Origin: Mucilaginibacter sp.
GTDB lineage: Bacteria > Bacteroidota > Bacteroidia > Sphingobacteriales > Sphingobacteriaceae
DNA length: 42,694 bases
Assembly (NCBI RefSeq): GCF_025362475.1
Contig: NZ_JANYGH010000044.1
Span: forward strand, 1-42,694
Direction of reading: 5' to 3'
Part shown: positions 16,197 through 23,664 of the stretch, piece by piece
How the letters are laid out: the number at the start of each line of letters is the position of its first letter
How positions within the stretch are numbered: position 1 is the first letter of the stretch
Notes under the pieces: model-generated
The model's database searches: none
Told to the model about the DNA's origin: nothing
What the model saw: only the letters and a program-made list of their open reading frames with translations
Position numbers and translations under genes: made by a program

Positions 16197-16547
16197 TTAT
16201 TGATATTTAACAGTGGTTACAGTAGTGGTTTTACTGTAAGGACGGTGATGCCTTGGATGCGCCCTACGCCATGCAATACGGCGCGCACGTTCCTTTTTCT
16301 CTCTGGAACGGCGAATTTCATTACCAACGATGTAACCACCGCCAGCACCAACCGCACCGCCAAGTAATGCGCCGCCAACATTATGCCCTATTAAGCCCCC
16401 TGCAACGGCACCGCCGGCGCCGCCTATAATGGCTCCTTTACCCTGATCGCTGATTCCTTTTTTCCTGGTGGTTTGCGCTTGTATGTTTGATGCGAACGTG
16501 AGCAGGAACGCAAAACACAAGCAAGCGAATATGATTAACTTTTTCAT
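16197..16547 (-). CDS. Exported glycine-zipper protein
   Basis: A 116-residue protein from the ATG at 16547; the frame is open further upstream, but this start gives a clean signal peptide (MKKLIIFACLCFAFLLTFAS, cleavage after NIQAQ). The centre is a glycine zipper (GAIIGGAGGAVAGGLIGHNV, then GGALLGGAVGAGGGYIVGNE), which packs as membrane-spanning helices in oligomers. The tail is very basic (RRSREKKERARRIAWRR) and ends in a TTTVTTVKYQ strand. Similar proteins are outer-membrane associated stress proteins. Role unknown. Confidence 0.8.
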   Translation of the reverse strand: MKKLIIFACLCFAFLLTFASNIQAQTTRKKGISDQGKGAIIGGAGGAVAGGLIGHNVGGALLGGAVGAGGGYIVGNEIRRSREKKERARRIAWRRAHPRHHRPYSKTTTVTTVKYQ

Positions 16548-16841
16548 AACAATGTATCTGATAAGTGTGACAAAATATACAATTGATACCTGTGCAAATA
16601 ACAAGCCGAAATGAAGTTTGTGATGATCGCTGGGCCCGTTTGGAGCGCCAGGTTGCGATATATTTGAATTTAATCGCAAGAGTTTGCTATAGCCCGCTTA
16701 GCTTTTATTTTTAAGTAAAAAACTAATAAACAGACGATTGAACATAAACAATTCAACTCCAATCAAAAAAATCACGCTCTGCTAACAGCGTCCCGGCTAT
16801 TCGTAGCTGCAAAAATCCCAGCCGCTGCTGCAAATGCATTT

Positions 16842-17654
16842 TTACTTCAGAAAAGCCAATACTGTATCAGAAAACTGTACACTTTTGCCTGCAATATTAT
16901 GATCGCCGGGAATGTAAGTTAATTTTGATCCCGGTATGGCTTGCTGAAGCCCTTCTTCAGATCCACCGTCTTTGTCCTCTGTTCCGCAAATTATTTGTAC
17001 CGGTATTTTCACTTTAGCCAGTTCGGCCTTACTGGTTGATGGCTGGTATTTTTGTTGCAGGGCAAGCGCCGTAACATCAAACAAGGGGTTGCTATGAATG
17101 TATTTGATCATGCCATCCACATCGTGAAAAGTAGTATCGCCCATGAGTGCCTTATACGCATGCACACGCCTTGGCCAATCGGGGTTGGTGTATGCGTCGC
17201 CCATGCCACCCATTACCAGTTTTTGCACCCTTTTATCTAAAACCAATATACGCGATGCAATGATTGAGCCACGCGAATAACCCACTACATTATATTTTTT
17301 GATACCTAAACTACTTACCAGGCCCATAATATCTTTAGCTTCGGCATCATGAGCATACCCGGCGTCGGTATGTGGCTTGTCTGATCGGCCATTGCCACGC
17401 TGATCCAGTATGATCACTTTATAGCCGGCGTTCAACAGATCATTAAAAAGCGGACCGTTCTTCCAGCCCTGCCCTGTACCCGAAAACCCATGGATCAGCA
17501 AAACGGGAAAACCCTCCCCCTTGACTTCGTAGTAGATCTTAGTGCCATCAAACGAGGTATAATAACTCCCGGCAATACCTTCCTGAGCAAAGCCAACATG
17601 GTACATCAGCAGCATCAGCGTTAATATGGCTCCTGCCTTAAATAGCTTTTTCAT
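16842..17654 (-). CDS. Exported alpha/beta hydrolase
   Basis: A 270-residue serine hydrolase with an N-terminal signal peptide (about 1-23, ending GFAQ), so it acts in the periplasm or outside. The nucleophile Ser127 lies in GYSRG, the oxyanion motif in LLIHGFSGTG, the acid probably in CGTEDKDG and the base at His252 in PGDHNIAG. DQRGNGRSDKP is a standard alpha/beta-hydrolase signature. It is 8 bp downstream of the GntP permease on the same strand, so the two are almost certainly co-transcribed. This suggests it releases a sugar acid, for example from a lactone or ester, that the permease imports; the reaction is inferred. Confidence 0.88.
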   Translation of the reverse strand: MKKLFKAGAILTLMLLMYHVGFAQEGIAGSYYTSFDGTKIYYEVKGEGFPVLLIHGFSGTGQGWKNGPLFNDLLNAGYKVIILDQRGNGRSDKPHTDAGYAHDAEAKDIMGLVSSLGIKKYNVVGYSRGSIIASRILVLDKRVQKLVMGGMGDAYTNPDWPRRVHAYKALMGDTTFHDVDGMIKYIHSNPLFDVTALALQQKYQPSTSKAELAKVKIPVQIICGTEDKDGGSEEGLQQAIPGSKLTYIPGDHNIAGKSVQFSDTVLAFLK

Positions 17655-17662
17655 GGAGATGA

Positions 17663-18979
17663 TTACTTTACAAACTGATTAATGATCAATACACCCACTA
17701 AACCGATAACCGAAACCAATGTTTCCATCACCGACCATGATTTAATGGTATCTTTTATACTCAGGTTAAAATATTCCTTATACAGCCAAAATCCAGAATC
17801 GTTAACATGTGAGAACGCCAGGCTCCCCGCGCCAATAGAAAGCACCATTAAATTAGGGTTCACATGGTTTTGAAGCACTACCGAAGCTACAATGCCCGCG
17901 GCCGTTAATCCAGCAACGGTGGCCGAACCTAAACTAACACGAATTATGGCGGCAATAACCCAGCCCAATATCAGCGGAGGCAGGTTAAATGCCTGCAACT
18001 GGGTAGCTATCTGGTTGCTCACGCCGCTGGCAGTTAATACCTCCTTAAAAGCACCCGAACCAGCAATAATGAGCATGATTAGGGAAATATCTTTTATAGC
18101 ATCCGTATAATTAACGGCCAGCTGGCTCATTTTTTTTCCTTGTTTTATGCCCAAAGTGTAAGTAGCTACCAAAAGCGCTATTAGCATTACAATAGATGGA
18201 TCACCCAGGAAGGCCACAACCTTTAATAATTCCTTGTTTTTGAAACCCAGGTACGGAAAAAAAGCGGTTAGCATCAATAGCATAACCGGCAGCAAGGCAG
18301 TAAAAAAGCTATTGAAGCCACCCGGTAATTTATCAGCAGGTAATTCTTCTGCTCTGAATGTAGCAAGCGGCTCTGATGGTATTTTTTTTAGGAATTGAGC
18401 AAACACCGGTCCTGCAAGTATAATTGCCGGGATGGCAATCATTAAGCCATAAATAAAGGTAGTGGCCATATTTGCATGAAACAGCACCACCAGTGCCGAT
18501 GGTGATGGATGCGGCGGCAAAAAACCATGAGTAACTGATAAGGAAGCCAGCATAGGCAAGCCAATATATACCGCCGGGAGCTTATATTTGTACACTACAG
18601 AAAATATGAGTGGTACCATCAGCACAAAGCCGATGCCATAAAACAAGGGTATGCCTATAATAAAACCGGCAGTAACCAGTGCCCATTGAATGTATTTTTG
18701 ACCAACGGCTTTAACCAATACTTCGGCAATTTTTTGGGCAGCGCCACTCACCGCTACCAATTTACCCAGCATGGCGCCCAGGCAAATAATGATGAGCAAT
18801 TGACCCATAATATCACCCATCCCTTTCTGTACCGATGCAGTAACCTTGTTTACAGGAATCCCCAACATTAAGCCGGCAGCTATGGAAACAATCAGAAATG
18901 CGATAAAGGGATTTAATTTAATCCAGCTCACTAATAAAACAAGCAGAATTATACAAACAAGAATAATTAATAGTGCCAT
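17663..18979 (-). CDS. gntP: GntP-family gluconate:H+ symporter
   Basis: A 438-residue inner-membrane permease with about 12-14 helices. The family motifs THGFLPPHPSPSALVVLF and LAFSHVNDSGFWLYKEYF are unmistakable, as is SLGSATVAGLTAAGI. Family members import gluconate or related aldonates and hydroxy acids with protons. No gluconate kinase or dehydratase is adjacent; the partner is the exported hydrolase 8 bp downstream. Confidence 0.92.
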   Translation of the reverse strand: MALLIILVCIILLVLLVSWIKLNPFIAFLIVSIAAGLMLGIPVNKVTASVQKGMGDIMGQLLIIICLGAMLGKLVAVSGAAQKIAEVLVKAVGQKYIQWALVTAGFIIGIPLFYGIGFVLMVPLIFSVVYKYKLPAVYIGLPMLASLSVTHGFLPPHPSPSALVVLFHANMATTFIYGLMIAIPAIILAGPVFAQFLKKIPSEPLATFRAEELPADKLPGGFNSFFTALLPVMLLMLTAFFPYLGFKNKELLKVVAFLGDPSIVMLIALLVATYTLGIKQGKKMSQLAVNYTDAIKDISLIMLIIAGSGAFKEVLTASGVSNQIATQLQAFNLPPLILGWVIAAIIRVSLGSATVAGLTAAGIVASVVLQNHVNPNLMVLSIGAGSLAFSHVNDSGFWLYKEYFNLSIKDTIKSWSVMETLVSVIGLVGVLIINQFVK

Positions 18980-19370
18980 TATATCAAACTGTTATACGTT
19001 TAGGACGGGGACTTTACTAAAAAGCAAATGTTAGCGGCCTAAAGTAATAACAATATTTGAGTTTAGGATTTATATGCGTAAACCTTTTACAATACAATAT
19101 AGATCAGGAAACCATTCCTCCCTATCCCGATTAAGTATAAAAAGCAAAACCGCAGAGTAAAAAAAATCTTTATTTAACAATTTATTAATTAGAACAAAAA
19201 ATAAATTACTAAAAACCAATTGTAATTACCAATACTTAATTAAAAAATGATTAATTTTGTTTATTGATCTATTAAACAAAATTTTAGCCCAACCATCGCG
19301 CTAACTTATTCAGATAATTTATCAGCGTACTTAACTAAATTTTAGCCTTTACACTTTTTCACTGTTTTTT
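18980..19370. other. AT-rich intergenic region
   Basis: This spacer separates the divergent GntP permease and receiver genes. The stretch 19140-19360 is strongly AT-rich with A and T runs. No small ORF, RNA or clear promoter box is recognised. Confidence 0.4.
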
Positions 19371-19730
19371 ATGTCAAAACGTATTTTAGTTTTAGATGAT
19401 AACCAGGATATTTTAGAAATTGTTCATGAAACCCTCACGTATGAGCAATTTGAAGTAATCAGCACTTCTGAGAGCGATAAAGTATTGCCTTTGATTGAAG
19501 AATTTAATCCCGACCTGGTTATATTAGATTACCGCGTAGCCGGTACAAATGGGGGCGAAATTTGTAAACTCATTAAGCTTAATCCTAAGTTTGCAGATAT
19601 TCCTGTTATTATTTTTTCTGCTTACGTAAGTAATACAGACCAGCTGCTAAATTATGGCTGTGATGGCATCATTAATAAACCCTTTGATCTTATTGAACTT
19701 GTTGAAAAGGTTAATAGCCTGATTAAATAA
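19371..19730 (+). CDS. Single-domain response regulator (receiver only)
   Basis: A 119-residue CheY-like receiver. The acidic pocket is Asp9-Asp10, the phosphoacceptor Asp53 in LVILDYR, the switch Ser83 in IIFSAY and the conserved Lys103 in INKPFD. There is no output domain, so it must act by protein contact, as in chemotaxis, phosphorelay or kinase networks. No histidine kinase is nearby. Two small zinc-ribbon genes and a second receiver gene follow on the same strand, separated by AT-rich spacers of over 130 bp that argue for separate promoters. Confidence 0.92.
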   Translation: MSKRILVLDDNQDILEIVHETLTYEQFEVISTSESDKVLPLIEEFNPDLVILDYRVAGTNGGEICKLIKLNPKFADIPVIIFSAYVSNTDQLLNYGCDGIINKPFDLIELVEKVNSLIK

Positions 19731-20007
19731 TATTTAAAGCATCCTAAGCTCAGTTTCCAGCCCATAACTGTGGGGCATAAAACTACATCCAGGTTTATCA
19801 AATTACCTCCCTTCTCCAGGGAAAATCGATAACTATTAAAAAAACTGGTATAAAAGCCTCCCTTATTAAGAATATCTCAATTTTATTAGCCAATAATCAA
19901 AATCACATAATAATTTATACTGATAGTTAAGATATTAGCAATTTTAATATCTTTGTTTAACAGATTTTTAAACAGATTAGTAAATACAATAAACCCCTGA
20001 TTGTATT

Positions 20008-20199
20008 ATGGTTGTACCGATAAATTCTCATGAAAGCGTCAGCGCGGGGCCCAAAAAGCTCCCTATATGTCCCAAATGCAAAATAGAACTCGACAATCGG
20101 GTTCCGAGAGGTTTCTTTGTAAAACACCTGTTATTCTTTCTTCCTACAAAAAGATACATTTGCTATAGATGCCAGCGTAAACGATATGTATTTGTTTAA
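20008..20199 (+). CDS. Small zinc-ribbon protein, copy 1
   Basis: A 63-residue protein with CPKC (21-24), then 27 residues, then CYRC (52-55), and the terminus KRYVFV. The spacer contains KHLLFFLPTKRYI. The same pattern, CxxC-N27-CxxC with a central LF(F/W)LP-x-(K/R)(K/R)(Y/F) stretch and a Y-x-F end, recurs in two more genes of this window (20340 and 38905). Four cysteines should bind one zinc ion; the hydrophobic LFFLP insertion could touch a membrane or partner. No named family is recognised. Confidence 0.8.
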   Translation: MVVPINSHESVSAGPKKLPICPKCKIELDNRVPRGFFVKHLLFFLPTKRYICYRCQRKRYVFV

Positions 20200-20339
20200 T
20201 TAATTGTTAAATAATTAAACTACCAAAATACTATACTAACGTATTCGTATTTTTTTTTTAACTTTTACATCCGTTATAATTGGGATATCGTAATTTGGTA
20301 GCCCCGCCTATTTTTATAAAAGGCAGGCACTATAAAACA

Positions 20340-20504
20340 ATGTCGAGAAAAGTATATTATTGCGGAAAATGCGGAAAGCAATTCCATTTCCAAATGCACA
20401 GAAGCTGGTTCGCCAAAAATATTTTATTTTTTTTACCTATCAGAAAATACTTTTGTGCAGGTTGCAAAAAATCAAGCTATGTGTTTACCGGGCATAACGA
20501 ATAA
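20340..20504 (+). CDS. Small zinc-ribbon protein, copy 2
   Basis: A 54-residue protein from the ATG at 20340; the frame is also open from a TTG at 20280, but homology to the sister proteins begins only at RKVYYCGKC. CGKC and CAGC are separated by 27 residues including KNILFFLPIRKYF, and the end is SSYVFTGHNE. It lies 140 bp after copy 1 and before the second receiver gene. Confidence 0.78.
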   Translation: MSRKVYYCGKCGKQFHFQMHRSWFAKNILFFLPIRKYFCAGCKKSSYVFTGHNE

Positions 20505-20763
20505 TCAGTTAAACTGCAGCTTTGCAGCAATTTCCACCACATTAGTGTAGTATTTTTTTTTATTGTTGACCTTTTTTAAGGAAATATTTGAAATTATTAA
20601 AAAGTTATTACACTATTCCAACAAAAAAAAGTTTGTAATTACCTTATTATTCTCATTTTAAGTACCACTGCATAAACTTGGTATAACATTTGCTTCTATT
20701 ATCATGATGCGTTTTATTAACTAATAAGCACACCATTTAATAGAATACATAATCAATATTACC

Positions 20764-21135
20764 ATGAGAAGGATATTAGCGGTGGACGACGACAACGATA
20801 TATTAGAGGTTTTAAAATATATACTTGAAGATTCTGGCTATGAGGTGGAAACACTATCAAACGGGTACAACCTGTTTAACACGATAAGAGAACATCAGCC
20901 AGATTTGATACTGCTGGATATTATGCTTGGCGGTTTAGATGGGCGCGACCTATGCAAACACCTTAAGGCCGGTAAAGAAACGCATGATATCCCTGTTATC
21001 CTGGTTTCTGCAAGCCATTATGTTTCCTCCAGTTCATTAAATCAAGAAGGATGCCCCGATGATTTTATAGCTAAGCCCTTTGATATTGATGTTTTACTGC
21101 GCAGTGTTAAAAGACAGTTGGATTTAGCAGCTTAA
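20764..21135 (+). CDS. Single-domain response regulator (receiver only)
   Basis: A 123-residue receiver with Asp8-Asp9-Asp10, phosphoacceptor Asp52 in LILLDIMLGGLDG, switch Ser82 in ILVSAS and Lys108 in IAKPFD. It is a more typical receiver than the one at 19371, with the same absence of an output domain. A strong hairpin terminator follows directly. No kinase is encoded nearby, so its partner is elsewhere in the genome. Confidence 0.92.
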   Translation: MRRILAVDDDNDILEVLKYILEDSGYEVETLSNGYNLFNTIREHQPDLILLDIMLGGLDGRDLCKHLKAGKETHDIPVILVSASHYVSSSSLNQEGCPDDFIAKPFDIDVLLRSVKRQLDLAA

Positions 21136-21150
21136 ATAAATTCATTATAC

Positions 21151-21194
21151 AAAACAAAAAAGCAGGTGCAATTTGCAGCCTGCTTTTTTGTTTT
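21151..21194. terminator. Bidirectional intrinsic terminator
   Basis: Perfect 16-bp arms aaaacaaaaaagcagg and cctgcttttttgtttt enclose a 12-nt loop. A and T tracts flank the GC core on both strands, so it can end both the receiver gene and the convergent membrane-protein gene. Confidence 0.9.
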
Positions 21195-21207
21195 ATAAAA
21201 CCTGCAT

Positions 21208-21579
21208 TTAAATATTAACATCAAACGCCTTATCCCTTTTGGCACGGTTACGCAATTTAAAAAACACTACAAGGTTTAAGAAGTGCATCGCTCCTAATAT
21301 CAGGATGATCCATCCTAATTTGTAGCTCAATACCTCAACCACTACCTGGGTATTGGGTATACCCCCGGTTTCTTTGAGGGCCAAACTCATATAGCCTATA
21401 TTGATAAGATAGAAACCAACTACTAATAGTTTGTTTACAGAATCGGCCAGCTCATTATTGCCGTGAAAAATATCTACCAGGAAAATGCGCCCGTTTTTAA
21501 ATAATACCCTGGCAACCCATACTGTTAATGCAATGCTCACCAACAGGTAAACAAGATAAGTTAAAATAAAGTAGTTCAT
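21208..21579 (-). CDS. Small membrane protein of unknown function
   Basis: A 123-residue protein with about three predicted membrane helices: roughly residues 3-25, 48-68 and 88-107. Short polar loops include HGNNELADSVNK and KETGGIPNTQ, and the tail is basic (KLRNRAKRDK). No family is recognised. It lies 72 bp after the GbsR-type regulator on the same strand, so it may be co-transcribed with or controlled by it. Confidence 0.75.
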   Translation of the reverse strand: MNYFILTYLVYLLVSIALTVWVARVLFKNGRIFLVDIFHGNNELADSVNKLLVVGFYLINIGYMSLALKETGGIPNTQVVVEVLSYKLGWIILILGAMHFLNLVVFFKLRNRAKRDKAFDVNI

Positions 21580-21651
21580 GATTGTGTGATTTTTATTATA
21601 TATAAATTATTGAATTTCCAGGAAAAATTGAAATATTAAATCAAAAAAATA

Positions 21652-22158
21652 TTACTTGAATATTTTAAATATCGATCCAAAAAACCAGCTCTCTTCGGCT
21701 TTCAACATGGTCTCCAGGGTCTTGTTCACGTTTTTTGCCAGCTTATTAATATCCGCAACAGATGTTTTAAAAGTTTTATAGGCCGGATCTTTTTCATCCC
21801 CTTTAACCTCTGATAATTGCGACAGTATTTTTAAAACGGGATCAAGCTCCCGTTTTTTACGCTCTTCGGCTACCCGGCGTGCAATTGCCCAGGTGTCTTT
21901 TTCAGCGTAAAAAAACTCCTTGCGCTCACCTGTTTTATGTTGTTTTTCAACCAGGCCCCAGTCAATCAGGTCGCGCAGGGTCATATTGGCATTACCACGG
22001 GATATACTCAATTCGGCCATCACCTCCTCAGTAGTTAAAGCCTCCGGCGAAACCAGCAGCAAAGCATGCACCTGGGCCATAGTACGGTTTATCCCCCACT
22101 CCGATCCCAACTTACCCCAGGCCTCAATAAACTTAAGCTTTCCTTCTGCCAATTCCAT
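21652..22158 (-). CDS. GbsR/MarR-family transcriptional regulator
   Basis: A 168-residue regulator with a winged helix: AQVHALLLVSPEALTTEEVM, then AELSISRGNANMTLRDLIDW, then GLVEKQHKTGERKEFFYAEK. The long helical C-terminus (about 95-168) is typical of the GbsR subgroup, which controls osmoprotectant genes in Bacillus. The frame begins at a TTG two codons earlier (22164), but that TTG lies inside an excellent -7 box, so the ATG at 22158 is preferred. The small membrane protein downstream is a possible target or partner. Confidence 0.88.
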   Translation of the reverse strand: MELAEGKLKFIEAWGKLGSEWGINRTMAQVHALLLVSPEALTTEEVMAELSISRGNANMTLRDLIDWGLVEKQHKTGERKEFFYAEKDTWAIARRVAEERKKRELDPVLKILSQLSEVKGDEKDPAYKTFKTSVADINKLAKNVNKTLETMLKAEESWFFGSIFKIFK

Positions 22159-22161
22159 GTA

Positions 22162-22191
22162 CAAATATAACGAAGTTTTTAAACTTTCAAA
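22162..22191 (-). promoter_or_regulatory. Bacteroidota-type promoter of the GbsR gene
   Basis: On the minus strand TTTG (-33) and TATATTTG (-7) are separated by 18 bases, matching the phylum consensus TTTG / TAnnTTTG. Only three bases separate the -7 box from the ATG, so the transcript may have no leader. Confidence 0.65.
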
Positions 22192-22211
22192 AATAAATGA
22201 AAATTAAAATT

Positions 22212-22307
22212 GTAGCAAGTAGTTAGTAGCAAAACTTTTCAAAACATATCTGGATAGTAGCACTCTAAAACCTCAATGCAGCTGTCTTGATACTAACTAC
22301 TTGATAC
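22212..22307. repeat. Imperfect inverted repeat overlapping the DUF922 stop
   Basis: The arm gtagcaagtagttagtagc (22212-22230) pairs with gatactaactacttgatac (22289-22307) with two mismatches. The same words recur just beyond the right arm (ctaactcctt region). The right arm contains the last codons and the stop of the DUF922 gene. Confidence 0.65.
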
Positions 22308-23409
22308 TAACTAACTCCTTATCAATCTTCTTGTTCCATTGTTCCTGTGCATCATGGTCAATCCCGTGGCTGGTTTCGTCATCATAGCGCTTTTCCATAT
22401 CGTTCATTTCACGAAACGAATCCAGGAACTGCACATTAATTGGTCCATCATAATTTTCAATGGTCAGCTTTTCTTTTAGCAATAGTTGCTTAAAATGCAT
22501 GGCCACTATTTTTACTATATCAAAATGCCTTTGCTCGTGATTAAGGTTATAGGCGGTTTGTGCCCCCTCCTTTACCCAGCAAGCACTTTTAGGAAGATAA
22601 CTTTTTAAACTCAAATGGATATTAATTATTCCTTTTACCATCTTCACTTCCTCGTCATAACCAAAGCTGGGGAAAACCTGGGCCTCATACTTACTTGTGG
22701 GCGGCTTTTGCTGAAAATCGGTCCATTTTATTGGCCGGTTGGCCGCATAATAAATGGTATCACCTTCGGGTTGTTCTGTGTATTCAGTAAAAACAAGTTT
22801 TACCCCTTTAGCCAATTTGATGTTGGTATCAGCCTGCTTGTTTATCCAGGTATTAAAATAAACCATTCCACCTTGAATTACATTACCTAACAACCCGGCT
22901 ACATCCATTTGCTGTCCCCAGGTGCGTACATAGTTTGATCCTCCTTTGTAATCAATCAGTTGCACATCATTCCCGTTCCTCCGTAACACAAAAGAAAATA
23001 CCACGCCCAGTTTTCCATCAATTCGCCCCCCTGCCTGCAGCGTTTCATCCAATCGCAGCTTCTTAATGTGGATAGTGATTGGGCGTAAGGCCTTGTTAAC
23101 AGCAAGTCCCTTGCTGATGAATTGTTTAATTGCTGAGGAGGCACCATCTTTCAGGTCGAGGGTGTATTTTGACGCGGGCCCGTTTACCTGCGCGGCGGGG
23201 AGTAACCAGGCTACAGCACTGCGGTCATCACGGTCATCAACCACATCGGCTATATAAAACCCCGTTGCCGAAAACAAAAATTGCTGATCATTTAAAACAA
23301 TCGGGCCGTTTGTTTTTTGTGCTTTACAAAACATAGCGTGAACCAAAATAATCATCAACATGACCATGCTGTACATTAAGCGTTTTTTACAATTGTTTAT
23401 CAGGATCAT
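22297..23409 (-). CDS. Exported DUF922-like putative metalloprotease
   Basis: A 370-residue protein. The ATG at 23409 gives a signal peptide with a KKR n-region and a Met/Ile/Leu core ending MFCKAQ; the longest frame starts at 23436. The C-terminal half fits DUF922: IKWTDFQQKPP, PSFGYDEEV and the motif HEQRHFD (residues 291-297), an HExxH-like zinc site with Gln-Arg in the middle. The N-terminal half (about 35-205) is a separate, unrecognised domain. The final ELVSIK and stop are written by one arm of an inverted repeat, suggesting the original C-terminus was changed. Protease activity is inferred. Confidence 0.78.
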   Translation of the reverse strand: MILINNCKKRLMYSMVMLMIILVHAMFCKAQKTNGPIVLNDQQFLFSATGFYIADVVDDRDDRSAVAWLLPAAQVNGPASKYTLDLKDGASSAIKQFISKGLAVNKALRPITIHIKKLRLDETLQAGGRIDGKLGVVFSFVLRRNGNDVQLIDYKGGSNYVRTWGQQMDVAGLLGNVIQGGMVYFNTWINKQADTNIKLAKGVKLVFTEYTEQPEGDTIYYAANRPIKWTDFQQKPPTSKYEAQVFPSFGYDEEVKMVKGIINIHLSLKSYLPKSACWVKEGAQTAYNLNHEQRHFDIVKIVAMHFKQLLLKEKLTIENYDGPINVQFLDSFREMNDMEKRYDDETSHGIDHDAQEQWNKKIDKELVSIK

Positions 23410-23471
23410 AGCAAAAATTAAACAAACACCCAGCAAAATATATCATTCCTCACGTCCAATATTCAAAAAAA

Positions 23472-23503
23472 TTGCAGCAAATTATGGTAATTAGTTACTT
23501 TTG
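23472..23503 (+). promoter_or_regulatory. Candidate promoter of the TPR-to-folC block
   Basis: TTG at 23472-23474 and TACTTTTG (TAnnTTTG type) at 23496-23503 are separated by 21 bases. It is the best Bacteroidota-type promoter seen ahead of the large block starting at 23665. Confidence 0.4.
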
Positions 23504-23664
23504 GCCCAAACGCCAAACGGCTGTGGAATGTGCTTCAATTTTAAAGTTTTCCACACACATATCATGTTTAGTATTACCTTCGTTAATAAAAGTGTTTTCC
23601 ACATTTGTTAACTACTTATGTGAATTACCCTTTTTCGTTTCGCTATTTTAGCACCATCGTTAGT

